A DNA stretch of 22,651 bases from Mobilitalea sp. (GTDB lineage Bacteria > Bacillota_A > Clostridia > Lachnospirales > Lachnospiraceae). This document shows, in pieces, positions 7,373-13,884 of the stretch. The translations under genes and the position numbers were made by a program. Position 1 is the first letter of the stretch; each line of letters opens with the position of its first letter. The notes under the pieces were generated by a model, which saw only the letters and a list, made by a program, of their open reading frames with translations, ran no database searches and had not been told where the DNA came from. Where the stretch lies: positions 1-22,651 of the forward strand of contig JARKQP010000133.1 of assembly GCA_029974875.1 (NCBI GenBank). The letters are read 5' to 3'.

Positions 7373-8176
7373 TTAAGGGATGTGTCCATGTGGATCGTCT
7401 TCCTGATATTGGGTTGGGGAGCAGCCGTAGTATTTTTCGAACATATTATAGAAATTCGTATAATGGGTATATCCTACCTTGGCGGCAACCTCATTGGCAT
7501 TGTAGCCGCCCGCACGAAGCAGGGAGGCAGCCATCTTCATCCGTTCGTTAATGATGAACTGGCTGACGGAAACATTCTTTTCCTTTTTGAACAGGCGGTT
7601 CAGGTAGACCGGATGGAAGAAAAAGCGCTCTGCCATTTCATTTACGCTCAGTTCTTCGTTCCCAAGGTTTTTTATGATATAGCAGCTGATTTCCTCCACA
7701 ACCTCCTGGGGTGTCCGTTTCTTCCCATGATGTTCATCCTCCTTCCGGATCTGTTCCTTCATCATGTATTTTCCATATTCCTGATATCGGGCTGATTCCC
7801 GCTGCTGTGTAAGGCGGCTGACTACCCTCTGGATTACGGCGCCAATTTCATCGTATTTAGCTGGAATCAGGATATAATCCTGGCAGCCCAGGCTGATCGC
7901 TTCCTTTGCATAGTCGAAGCTGGCATGGCAGGTGAGGAAGACGCACTCAATGTCCTTCTGGTGTTCCCTTACCCAGCGAAGGAGGGCAAGCCCGTTTTCC
8001 CCGGGCATCTCTATGTCGCAAAGCATGATATCGATCCTGTTGTTTAGGATGCGCTCTTTTCCGGCTTCCGTGTCATAGGCCGTATAGACCTCATCAATTC
8101 CGTATTGCTTCCAGGGAATGTCCTCCTTCATCGTCTCAGCGGTCAGTATCTCGTCATTTACCAGCAAAAGTGTCAT
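7373..8176 (-). CDS. AraC-type response regulator (YesN-like)
   Basis: A 267-residue cytoplasmic regulator with an N-terminal receiver domain (about 1-120) and a C-terminal double helix-turn-helix AraC domain (about 160-260, with SVNEMAERFFFHPVYLNRLF and ANEVAAKVGYTHYTNFYNMF). The phospho-acceptor is probably Asp54 (LCDIEMPGENG). Two positions differ from the textbook receiver: the acidic pair is N7-D8, and the conserved Lys before Pro is replaced, giving YILIPAKYD (Ile104). The start at 8176 follows GGAGGTGCAGA, and the frame overlaps the kinase 3' end by 23 bases, implying translational coupling. It most likely receives phosphate from the adjacent kinase and activates the downstream importer and glycosidase operon. 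Confidence 0.9.
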   Translation of the reverse strand: MTLLLVNDEILTAETMKEDIPWKQYGIDEVYTAYDTEAGKERILNNRIDIMLCDIEMPGENGLALLRWVREHQKDIECVFLTCHASFDYAKEAISLGCQDYILIPAKYDEIGAVIQRVVSRLTQQRESARYQEYGKYMMKEQIRKEDEHHGKKRTPQEVVEEISCYIIKNLGNEELSVNEMAERFFFHPVYLNRLFKKEKNVSVSQFIINERMKMAASLLRAGGYNANEVAAKVGYTHYTNFYNMFEKYYGCSPTQYQEDDPHGHIP

Positions 8177-9836
8177 TCTGCACCTCCAAATCATAGGGGA
8201 ATTGTATCGTGATGCAGGTTCCCATACCGGGCTCCGAACCGATTGTAATGTCGGCTGCTTCACCATAGAAATATTTCAGCCGTTTCAGGGAATTGGAAAA
8301 GCCGATATGCTCGCCGTCCAAATCCTTACGGCGCATCCGTTCATCCAAGGCTGCAATCTCTTTTTTCGTCATGCCGGGACCATTATCCATTATCATGAAG
8401 GTGACTGTCCTGTTCTCATATTGTCCTACAAGGGAAATATGTGTCAGATTATTTTGTTTCACCACATGCTTTATAATATTCTCCACAAAATTATGCAGCA
8501 GGAGGGGCGGTATCCGGACAAAGGAAATCTCGGGATCGTAGACGTATTCCACTTCAATGCTGGATGGATAGCGCAGGCTGGCCATCCTGATATAACCCTC
8601 GATCAGCTTTTGTTCCTTGGAAAACAGCTCCAGGTTCTTTCCGCTGCGGAACAGATAACGGAAATAATCGGACAGGTAGATGACCACATTCTGTACGGCA
8701 TCCGTTTCATTCCTCTGGGCAAGGGTATAGAGCAGGTTAAAGGTGTTTAGCAGGAAATGGGGGTGTATCTGAAGCTGCAGGTTTTTCAGCTCCATTTTCT
8801 GTCTGCTCAGCTCCTTTTCATAATTCTCTATTTTCAATGTCTGGATCCGGTTGGCCATCTGGTTAAAGGATTTGAAGGAGTACTGGTACTCAATGGAAGA
8901 GGCATTCTCCTTAATGCGGTAATCCAGATCCCCCTCCTGCAGCCTTTTCTGTGCATTGTTTACTGTCCGCAGGGGAATCAGCAAAAGATTGGAGATTCCC
9001 AGGTATAGCACCGGAGTCAGAATAAGCGCAATAAAAGCTCCAGCACGCATCGCAAGATAGATGAAGGAAATGCCGCCTACGATTTCGCTTTTGCTGAGAG
9101 TCGCGTTTAACCAGGCATTTCCTTTCTTGGAGTGGACAGATGCAGATATCCCGCCTTCGGTAGCTATGCTGCTTTTTACGGTTTTTGCCGGCTTGCGGTC
9201 GAAGGAGAACGTGGACTGTTTATACTGGATATCCTCTGACAGCTGTGTGGTTATGTTATCCAGGTAGATCCATCCTCCATATATAACACCCCTGATATTT
9301 ACAAACATGCATAATATTGGCCTGTTGTCTGCCGTATATATGTTCCAGCCCTGAGTAACTCCCTTTTCAATTTCGCCTTTGGCAAATTTCTCTCCGGCTA
9401 TCTTGTTCGCGCCAGTGGTGTCCCATACGATGATATCATCCAGCTCAGCCATATAGAAAAAGTATCCGTCGGCACCATCGACCATCCTCGCATTGTTCAA
9501 AAGCTTATGATAGAACCGGACTTTGGCTGCCAGATATTGTTCATTGCCTTCCTGTCTGGACAGGATGGTTCCGTCCGTATCTTCATTTTTCATATTCCAC
9601 AGCAGGTAGCCTGCATCCTCCATCCTGTTCTGCAGCTCCGTAATATAATTTTCCATAACGCTCGTTACAGATATTTTCGCCTGCTCCGTCATAGCATCAA
9701 TTGCCGTATGGCTTAATATAATTGCCAAAATGTTAAGCGGAAGCACTAAAATCAGAATAATCAGTACCACCTTTGTGGATATGGATTTTCTGAAATGTGC
9801 AATCGCATTCCTGGCCTTTCTTAGCTTTCCGTTCAT
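8154..9836 (-). CDS. Sensor histidine kinase (YesM-like)
   Basis: A 560-residue membrane kinase. The first helix is at about residues 22-43, an extracellular sensor region at about 45-262, and the second helix at about 264-288. A HAMP segment follows (LLIPLRTVNNAQKRLQEGDL), then the internal His-kinase box QLQIHPHFLLNTFN with His358, and a HATPase domain with N453 (NFVENIIKH) and DNGPGM (from D484). This is the YesM/LytS-type layout, which pairs with YesN regulators. The start is fixed by GGAGGGATTCAAT before the ATG at 9836. The extracellular part may sense a carbohydrate directly or through the binding protein, but no ligand can be inferred. The gene is first of the kinase-regulator pair. 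Confidence 0.92.
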   Translation of the reverse strand: MNGKLRKARNAIAHFRKSISTKVVLIILILVLPLNILAIILSHTAIDAMTEQAKISVTSVMENYITELQNRMEDAGYLLWNMKNEDTDGTILSRQEGNEQYLAAKVRFYHKLLNNARMVDGADGYFFYMAELDDIIVWDTTGANKIAGEKFAKGEIEKGVTQGWNIYTADNRPILCMFVNIRGVIYGGWIYLDNITTQLSEDIQYKQSTFSFDRKPAKTVKSSIATEGGISASVHSKKGNAWLNATLSKSEIVGGISFIYLAMRAGAFIALILTPVLYLGISNLLLIPLRTVNNAQKRLQEGDLDYRIKENASSIEYQYSFKSFNQMANRIQTLKIENYEKELSRQKMELKNLQLQIHPHFLLNTFNLLYTLAQRNETDAVQNVVIYLSDYFRYLFRSGKNLELFSKEQKLIEGYIRMASLRYPSSIEVEYVYDPEISFVRIPPLLLHNFVENIIKHVVKQNNLTHISLVGQYENRTVTFMIMDNGPGMTKKEIAALDERMRRKDLDGEHIGFSNSLKRLKYFYGEAADITIGSEPGMGTCITIQFPYDLEVQNDTFAGK

Positions 9837-9858
9837 ATTGAATCCCTCCATAGTTTTT

Positions 9859-9887
9859 AGTTTAAGGGAACTCGGAGGTAAAAACAA
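9859..9887 (-). promoter_or_regulatory. Predicted promoter of the kinase-regulator pair
   Basis: On the minus strand TTGTTT (9882-9887) and TAAACT (9859-9864) are 17 bases apart, placing the start of transcription about 15-20 bases before the kinase ribosome-binding site. This is a consensus match only. Confidence 0.45.
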
Positions 9888-9907
9888 TATGGTATACGAT
9901 ACTTTTG

Positions 9908-9931
9908 TTTTGAAGGTTTATTTTGAAGGTT
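9908..9931. repeat. Direct repeat upstream of the kinase promoter
   Basis: TTTTGAAGGTT occurs twice, at 9908-9918 and 9921-9931, with a 13-base period. It sits just upstream of the predicted kinase promoter and downstream of the sfsA stop codon. It may be a regulator site, and its AAGGTTT core resembles the repeats before the importer operon, but on the other strand. Confidence 0.45.
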
Positions 9932-9950
9932 GCTTAAAATAGTTTATCAC

Positions 9951-10682
9951 CTACTGTGCTGCAGGGGATAAACTATCAGGATCATTTTCACCAAGAACAA
10001 TCTTTACCGGGCTTCCGATACAGATGCCGTCCTCTGATACAAGCGCATCATAGGCCAGGATGGTGACACCTTTTTCCTGTGCAAGCCTTAAGGCCTTCGT
10101 AAACTCAGGATCCCTGACGGTATTAGGAGTAAAGTGCGTGACACCCTTCATCTGGATAAGAAAGAAAATGAACCCGGCATAGCCTTCTTCCACAGCTTTT
10201 ATCATCTCATAGACGTGCTTGCTGCCCCTCTCGGTTGGGGCATCGGGGAACATGGCAATTCCATCTGTTTCAAGAGTCACGCCCTTCACCTCAATAAATC
10301 CCTTCTGTCCGCCGCTTTCAAAGTATAGGTCAAACCTTGAGTTGCCATAGGTAACCTCCCGTGATAGCTTGGTAATATCCTGAAATTCTTTCAAGCTCCC
10401 AGCTCTGATTCCCTCATAAACAGCCATATTAGGAACCTGTGAATCAATATTAATTAGGACATTACCTTTATATGCTGCGATTAAGGAATATTTTGTCTTA
10501 CGGTTTATGTTGGTATTACTTGCTTCTTCAAGAATTACCGTTGCGCCTTCCTGCAGGATCTCCCTGCACCGGCCTGTAGTTTTCACATGAACGACTTCAT
10601 CCCTGCCCTCGACGAGTACATGGGAAATGAACCGGTTGGGGCGGCTGATGAAGACGGCTGATTTTGTAGATGTATATTTCAA
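9951..10682 (-). CDS. sfsA: SfsA family protein (sugar fermentation stimulation / nuclease-like)
   Basis: A 243-residue protein of the SfsA family. It has the N-terminal RPNRFISHV segment, GRCREIL, the D-S-Q-V-P-N motif, SRFDLYF and the GFIEVKGVTL core. The last two carry the Asp and Glu-x-Lys residues of the PD-(D/E)XK-like nuclease fold reported for the family. The segment AMFPDAPTERGSKH is also diagnostic. The open frame has an ATG at 10760, but this would run through the 43-bp repeat and is not supported. The real start is a TTG at 10682, eight bases after GGGAGG, and it gives the family-typical beginning LKYTSTKSAVF. The biological role is poorly defined: a regulator of maltose metabolism was proposed in E. 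coli, and nuclease activity has been described for homologs. Confidence 0.92.
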   Translation of the reverse strand: MKYTSTKSAVFISRPNRFISHVLVEGRDEVVHVKTTGRCREILQEGATVILEEASNTNINRKTKYSLIAAYKGNVLINIDSQVPNMAVYEGIRAGSLKEFQDITKLSREVTYGNSRFDLYFESGGQKGFIEVKGVTLETDGIAMFPDAPTERGSKHVYEMIKAVEEGYAGFIFFLIQMKGVTHFTPNTVRDPEFTKALRLAQEKGVTILAYDALVSEDGICIGSPVKIVLGENDPDSLSPAAQ

Positions 10683-10739
10683 AGAATTATTCCTCCCGCT
10701 TTTTTGTTGGTGGTTCCTATAGGTCTGATGTCTGAAGCT

Positions 10740-10782
10740 AGGGCATGTCTGGAAACCCATTGCAGTTTTTAGACATACCTTA
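10740..10782. repeat. 43-bp dispersed palindrome, copy 2
   Basis: Aligns over its whole length with the minus strand of 983-1025, sharing GGGC, GTCTG, AAACC, AGTTTT and the closing CCTTA. Folding on the plus strand gives about 16 pairs with three G-U and one mismatch. It lies in the divergent sfsA/cwlD region, inside the predicted sfsA 5' leader. Confidence 0.75.
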
Positions 10783-10797
10783 GTATAGTCTCCTTAT

Positions 10798-10826
10798 ATT
10801 TTAACTTGTCATTTGATGATATGCAA
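10798..10826 (-). promoter_or_regulatory. Predicted sfsA promoter
   Basis: Read leftward, TTGCAT (10821-10826) and TAAAAT (10798-10803) are spaced by exactly 17 bases. Transcription from here would carry copy 2 of the 43-bp palindrome in a leader of about 100 bases before the TTG start of sfsA. Consensus match only. Confidence 0.5.
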
Positions 10827-10924
10827 TGTGAAAGGGGCAATTATCATGTCATTTGCTAAAAAGCTGTCTTATATGGCAACTTGGTTCATATGAATATAAG
10901 GAAAAACTGCGGAGTGGAATTCAT

Positions 10925-11656
10925 GTGAAGAGGAAGAATTCTTTAGTCATAATTATTTTCATAATATTATTAATAGGCATCTTCTTATACAGGGAGGGAC
11001 ACGGAGCAATAAAGCATCTGCTGTCAGATAAATCAAATAAAATAACAATCGTGCTTGATGCAGGACATGGTAACTTTGACCCTGGAAAGATTGGAATTAA
11101 TAAGGCTGTTGAAAAAGACATAAATTTAAGCATCACATATAAGCTAAAGGCTCTTCTGGAGGACAACGGCATTAATGTTGTCATGACCAGAACGGATGAT
11201 AATTGCTTATGCAAGAAATCTGATACAGATAAAAAGCGTGCGGACATGAAGAGACGGGTCTCGATCATTAACTCAAGTGGAGCGTTAGTAGCCATTAGCA
11301 TACATCAAAACAGCTTTACCCAGGAATCCTCAAGAGGTGCCCAGGTATTTTATTACCAAAATTCAGAGAAGGGGCAAACTCTTGCGGAAATGATACAGGA
11401 TAGTATAAAAGGGTATATTAAGGATGGCAACCATAGGCTGGCGAAGGCAAATAATTCATACTATCTGCTGAGATATTCGAGCTGCCCGCTGGTGATTGTA
11501 GAATGTGGTTTTTTATCAAACAGGGCGGAGGCGGAGCTTCTGTGCACGGATGCTTACCAGGATAAGATGGCCTGGGCGATTCATTTGGGTATTATAGAAT
11601 ATATAAATAGTAACTTTGCGGATAATGCAGTACCGTTGGTGGAGAAGAATAGATAA
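10925..11656 (+). CDS. cwlD: N-acetylmuramoyl-L-alanine amidase, CwlD-like
   Basis: A 243-residue amidase_3 enzyme with an N-terminal signal anchor (residues 6-22). It would cut the stem peptide from muramic acid outside the membrane. In sporulating bacteria CwlD does this in the cortex as a step to muramic-delta-lactam. All zinc and catalytic positions are visible: His48 (LDAGHGNFDPG), Glu63 (EKDINLS), His127 (SIHQNSF) and Glu193 (VIVECGFLSN). The SIHQNSF and GAQVFYYQ stretches and the short single-domain length favour CwlD over other amidases. The GTG at 10925, with GGAG 10 bases before it, is the preferred start. A longer TTG-initiated frame from 10853 would add a charged tail before the anchor. 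The role in sporulation is inferred from the family. Confidence 0.85.
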   Translation: MKRKNSLVIIIFIILLIGIFLYREGHGAIKHLLSDKSNKITIVLDAGHGNFDPGKIGINKAVEKDINLSITYKLKALLEDNGINVVMTRTDDNCLCKKSDTDKKRADMKRRVSIINSSGALVAISIHQNSFTQESSRGAQVFYYQNSEKGQTLAEMIQDSIKGYIKDGNHRLAKANNSYYLLRYSSCPLVIVECGFLSNRAEAELLCTDAYQDKMAWAIHLGIIEYINSNFADNAVPLVEKNR

Positions 11657-11881
11657 CAAAAATCCTATACAGGTTCCCCTTAAAGAAAGCAGCGTATCAG
11701 ATCCCCTGTTGGAGCGGCACCTTTACGGGTGCTGTAAAAAAATCTGGACAGCCCGTGGCGGAGAAGGTAATATGTTTATATCCAGTGAAATATCCTTCAA
11801 TCAGGGCATAACCTTGGAAATAATATAGAGGATCACAATAACTATTAGAATAACCATCACAGAAAGCGAGGTAAATGTACT
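11657..11881. other. Intergenic gap, no recognised gene
   Basis: A weak hairpin (CGGCACC with GGGTGCTG, about 11734-11755) is followed by an A-run rather than a T-run, so I do not call it a terminator of the amidase gene. A 70-codon plus frame spanning the amidase stop lacks any family resemblance. Confidence 0.4.
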
Positions 11882-12292
11882 ATGTGGAAATGTCCTAAAT
11901 GCGGACGGGAGTTCAAGAACACAGACCAAGACCATTACTGCGGCGAGAAGCCGAAAACAATTGATGCCTATATTGAAGGACAACCGGAGGAGGTTTGGTC
12001 CTTGCTAAATCAAGTGCGGGATACGCTCCGGGCTGCACTCCCATTTGCGGAGGAGCGTATTTCCTGGAGCATGCCAACCTACTGGAGTAAACACAATATA
12101 ATCCATTTTGCGGCATTCAAAAAGCATATTGGGTTGTATCCCGGTCCTGAAGCCATAGAGTATTTCGCAGAAAAGCTCACGGAATATAAGACAAGTAAAG
12201 GAGCAATACAGCTTCCCAACGATAAACCATTGCCCCTGCCGCTCATTGCCGAAATAGCTAAGTGGTGCTATGATACAGGAAATCATCATTGA
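11882..12292 (+). CDS. DUF1801 protein with N-terminal zinc-ribbon-like segment
   Basis: A 136-residue cytoplasmic protein. Residues 4-21 hold CPKCG and a later H-Y-C-G, enough to bind a metal (three Cys and one His), like a short zinc ribbon. From about residue 25 the sequence is typical of the DUF1801 (YdhG-like) domain: VWSLLNQVRDTLRAALPFAEE, ISWSMPTYW, IIHFAAFKKHIGLYPGP, then the GAIQLPNDKPLPLPLI ending. The fold resembles frataxin-like alpha/beta domains, and the biochemical role is not established. GAGG lies about 11 bases before the ATG. It stands alone, with a 225-base gap from the amidase and a long regulatory-looking stretch after it, so it is probably a single-gene unit. Confidence 0.85.
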   Translation: MWKCPKCGREFKNTDQDHYCGEKPKTIDAYIEGQPEEVWSLLNQVRDTLRAALPFAEERISWSMPTYWSKHNIIHFAAFKKHIGLYPGPEAIEYFAEKLTEYKTSKGAIQLPNDKPLPLPLIAEIAKWCYDTGNHH

Positions 12293-12384
12293 TGCGGCAG
12301 GCCTTTCCAAGAATCTAGCGAGGGTTTCTGGGTAGGGGGGCAAGTCTTCCCGACTGCATCAAAATAAAAGGTTCCGATCGTTTC

Positions 12385-12424
12385 CATGGCTATGGTTACG
12401 GTGATTTGCACCGTGATAGCCGTG
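12385..12424 (+). other. Intergenic hairpin
   Basis: CATGGCTAT (12385-12393) pairs with ATAGCCGTG (12416-12424, one G-U). Inside it ACGGTG pairs with CACCGT around a 5-nt loop. The structure is fairly strong but has no T-run, and its role is unknown. Confidence 0.5.
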
Positions 12425-12452
12425 AAGTGTTTCAAATGAGAGTAACGCCCCG

Positions 12453-12485
12453 GATCGATTTAAGATCGATTTAAGATTCAATTCA
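12453..12485 (+). promoter_or_regulatory. 11-bp tandem direct repeats, response-regulator-type site
   Basis: GATCGATTTAA occurs twice without a gap (12453-12463 and 12464-12474), then a degenerate GATTCAATTCA. The one-turn period is what OmpR/PhoB-type response regulators bind. A TATAAT -10 box (12508-12513) lies downstream, and the repeats end about where a -35 box would be needed. No gene of that class is adjacent except the incomplete regulator at the right edge of the window. Confidence 0.45.
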
Positions 12486-12545
12486 GTTGTATGACAGGTT
12501 CGGTTGCTATAATAGCAATCGAACCTGAAATACAGCTGATTTTTT
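12483..12545 (+). terminator. Long hairpin with T6 tail (terminator or attenuator)
   Basis: Stem parts are TCAGTTGTAT with ATACAGCTGA, and CAGGTTCGGTTGCTA (12495-12509) with TAGCAATCGAACCTG (12513-12527). That gives 25 pairs around a 3-nt loop, with two G-U on the plus-strand RNA, followed by T6 at 12540-12545. The form is that of a Rho-independent terminator. However, a ribosome-binding site and ATG follow within 20 bases, and a TATAAT lies in the loop, so an attenuator or an operator palindrome is equally possible. Confidence 0.65.
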
Positions 12546-12560
12546 ATTGGGAGGGTCATT

Positions 12561-12690
12561 ATGACACTGAAACGTATTTCGGGGATATTGCTAAAGCCCT
12601 TTGTTTGAGGAGCCATAGAGATTTTTGGAAATCATGATAAAGGGCGTGCAAAACGGAACCATTGGCGTTGCCGACGAAGAATTGAGGTGA
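12561..12690 (+). pseudogene. Possible decayed gene or leader peptide before the methyltransferase
   Basis: A good site, GGGAGGG, precedes an ATG at 12561 that opens only a 15-residue frame (MTLKRISGILLKPFV). After a short gap, a second piece at 12634-12690 reads MIKGVQNGTIGVADEELR and stops where the methyltransferase ribosome-binding site begins. This is the way a gene's 3' end normally abuts the next gene in an operon. The simplest reading is the two ends of an internally deleted gene. A short leader peptide under the hairpin is the alternative. I do not recognise the family. Confidence 0.35.
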
Positions 12691-12696
12691 TGAATA

Positions 12697-13245
12697 ATGC
12701 AGCGTGAACCGGCTCGTTTAGAGATGTTCTTAACAAAACTCGCGTTTCTCCTTTATGGCAAATCCGTCTATAAAGCGTTTGCCGACCTCCTATCCCTTGG
12801 GGACAGTGAGCGGGTGCTTGATTTCGGGTGCGGCATGGGAACGGTCGCGTACTACACCGCCAAGCGGCTGCCCCACGGGCATCTGACCTGCTTGGATATA
12901 TCCGGGCGATGGCTGGACGCTTGCCGCAAAACTCTGCAGGGGTATGGAAATGTCGCCTTTCTCCATGCGGAAGCCCCGGCACTGTCGCAGGACAGCTTTG
13001 ATGTAGTCTACTGCCACTTTGTTTTGCACGATATTTCGGAAAACGACTTGGAAACGGTTATCCCTGCTTTGGCGAAATCCCTTAAATCCGGCGGCGCACT
13101 CATTTTCCGTGAACCGCTGAATGAAGCTGGGAAGCTGAACATTATCAGGCGACTGATAGAACAAAACAGGCTATCCCTGAGGGATAGCCGCGTCACCGAT
13201 GTTCCTCTGATGGGCAATGCCCTTGAAAGTGTATACATCAAATAA
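12697..13245 (+). CDS. Class I SAM-dependent methyltransferase
   Basis: A 182-residue cytoplasmic enzyme. SAM-binding motif I is VLDFGCGMGTV at residues 40-50, an acidic residue follows beta-2 (CLDIS), and motif III/post-I features appear as SFDVVYCHFVLHDI and SGGALIFREPL. The fold is a Rossmann methyltransferase of the UbiE/Methyltransf_11 type. The acceptor is unknown. The GAGGTGATGAATA context supports the ATG at 12697. A small lipoprotein gene follows by 17 bases, so the two probably share a transcript. By eye, this gene and the next are richer in G and C than their neighbours, which would fit acquisition as a unit. Confidence 0.88.
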   Translation: MQREPARLEMFLTKLAFLLYGKSVYKAFADLLSLGDSERVLDFGCGMGTVAYYTAKRLPHGHLTCLDISGRWLDACRKTLQGYGNVAFLHAEAPALSQDSFDVVYCHFVLHDISENDLETVIPALAKSLKSGGALIFREPLNEAGKLNIIRRLIEQNRLSLRDSRVTDVPLMGNALESVYIK

Positions 13246-13262
13246 TAAATGGAGGTTTTGTC

Positions 13263-13697
13263 ATGTATTTTAGGAAATTAACCGCTGGGATCGTCGTCGC
13301 TGCCATTCTCTTACTTTCGGCCTGCACTGCGCCCAAGGGCAGCATTATGATTCTTGAAGATGGGAATGGAACGGGCTTCACAATGGATTTGAAGGAGTTT
13401 AACTCAAAAAACAAGTGCGAATTGTCCCTCGCCGGGGGCGATGTTGTACAGGTAGAGATTGAACGCGAAGGCGGCGAAATCGCTCTCACGGTTAGCGGAA
13501 AAAACGGCGGCGAACCTTATACGGGAAACGATTTGGAGTCTGGCATATTCACCATCGCCGTTTCTGGAACGGATGAATATGTGTTCAAAATTACTGGTAA
13601 AGATGCGGCTGGGAAGGTTACGGTCAAAAACTTGGGGAGCAAGGCGCTTCAATCCGAGGGAGGAGTATGCTTACCCAAAAAACGAATATGTACTTGA
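13263..13697 (+). CDS. Small lipoprotein, possibly frameshifted near its end
   Basis: A 144-residue predicted lipoprotein. A short signal peptide leads to the lipobox LLSAC, with Cys21 as the anchor. The mature part is rich in Gly, Glu and Val with beta-type alternation (VVQVEIEREGGEIALTVSG, FTIAVSGTDEYVFKITG), like small beta-sandwich secreted domains. Its function is not known. GGAGG is 8 bases before the ATG. The last 15 or so residues (SEGGVCLPKKRICT) look unlike the rest, whereas an adjacent frame from about 13655 to 13728 reads EEYAYPKNEYVLEGKPQAF, like genuine protein. A one-base change or a fused remnant of another gene may therefore alter the end. Confidence 0.7.
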   Translation: MYFRKLTAGIVVAAILLLSACTAPKGSIMILEDGNGTGFTMDLKEFNSKNKCELSLAGGDVVQVEIEREGGEIALTVSGKNGGEPYTGNDLESGIFTIAVSGTDEYVFKITGKDAAGKVTVKNLGSKALQSEGGVCLPKKRICT

Positions 13698-13731
13698 GGG
13701 GAAACCGCAGGCTTTTCTAAGAAACTAGACA

Positions 13732-13782
13732 AATGCCCAGGCTTTTGCAAAAAAGTTATAATTTTGCAAAAACCTGGGCATT
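13732..13782 (+). terminator. Strong hairpin between the lipoprotein gene and the blaI promoter
   Basis: AATGCCCAGG pairs with CCTGGGCATT, and inside it TTTTGCAAAA pairs with its copy at 13762-13771. There is a single C-A mismatch between the two parts and a 9-nt loop, about 20 pairs in total. There is no T-run after the 3' arm on either strand, so termination would be atypical. It ends eight bases before the -35 box of the next promoter and may insulate the two units. Confidence 0.6.
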
Positions 13783-13790
13783 ATAAATTG

Positions 13791-13843
13791 TTGACATTTT
13801 GAGATTACTATTGTAAACTATAGTAGACTACAGAAGTAATCTC
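13791..13843 (+). promoter_or_regulatory. blaI promoter and BlaI/MecI-type operator
   Basis: TTGACA (13791-13796) and TAAACT (13814-13819) are spaced by 17 bases. Overlapping dyads cover the -10 box and the start point: GAGATTACT (13801-13809) with AGTAATCTC (13835-13843), TACTAT with ATAGTA, and GTAGACTAC (13823-13831). The TACTA/TAGTA half-sites match the kind bound by BlaI and MecI dimers, so the operon should be self-repressed by the downstream gene product. Confidence 0.8.
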
Positions 13844-13846
13844 AAA

Positions 13847-13879
13847 TGGAGGTAAAACCTCCAAAAGAATCATGGAGGT
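13847..13879 (+). promoter_or_regulatory. Leader with competing ribosome-site hairpins
   Basis: TGGAGGT (13847-13853) folds with ACCTCCA (13857-13863) around an AAA loop. An identical TGGAGGT (13873-13879) is the actual ribosome-binding site of blaI. ACCTCCA can therefore pair either with the decoy or with the real site. All three parts lie downstream of the predicted transcription start. Whether the choice is regulated is not known. Confidence 0.45.
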
Positions 13880-13884
13880 CTGGA

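Noticed and set aside
7201..7389. 62-codon minus-strand frame overlapping the end of the AraC-type regulator
   Set aside because: It has no ribosome-binding site, no recognisable domain, and its start lies inside the regulator gene in another frame.
7292..7795. 167-codon plus-strand frame opposite the response regulator
   Set aside because: It is the antisense shadow of the AraC domain, with no independent support.
11734..11762. Rho-independent terminator after the amidase gene
   Set aside because: The stem is short and is followed by A's, not T's; on the other strand the T-run is on the wrong side.
11616..11828. 70-codon plus-strand frame across the amidase stop codon
   Set aside because: It begins inside the amidase gene, lacks a ribosome-binding site and has no family resemblance.
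12359..12616. 85-codon minus-strand frame in the regulatory stretch
   Set aside because: It is antisense to several palindromes, which alone create long open frames, and shows no family features.
12493..12636. 47-codon plus-strand frame reading through the long hairpin
   Set aside because: No ribosome-binding site precedes its ATG, and the hairpin with its T6 tail explains the sequence better.
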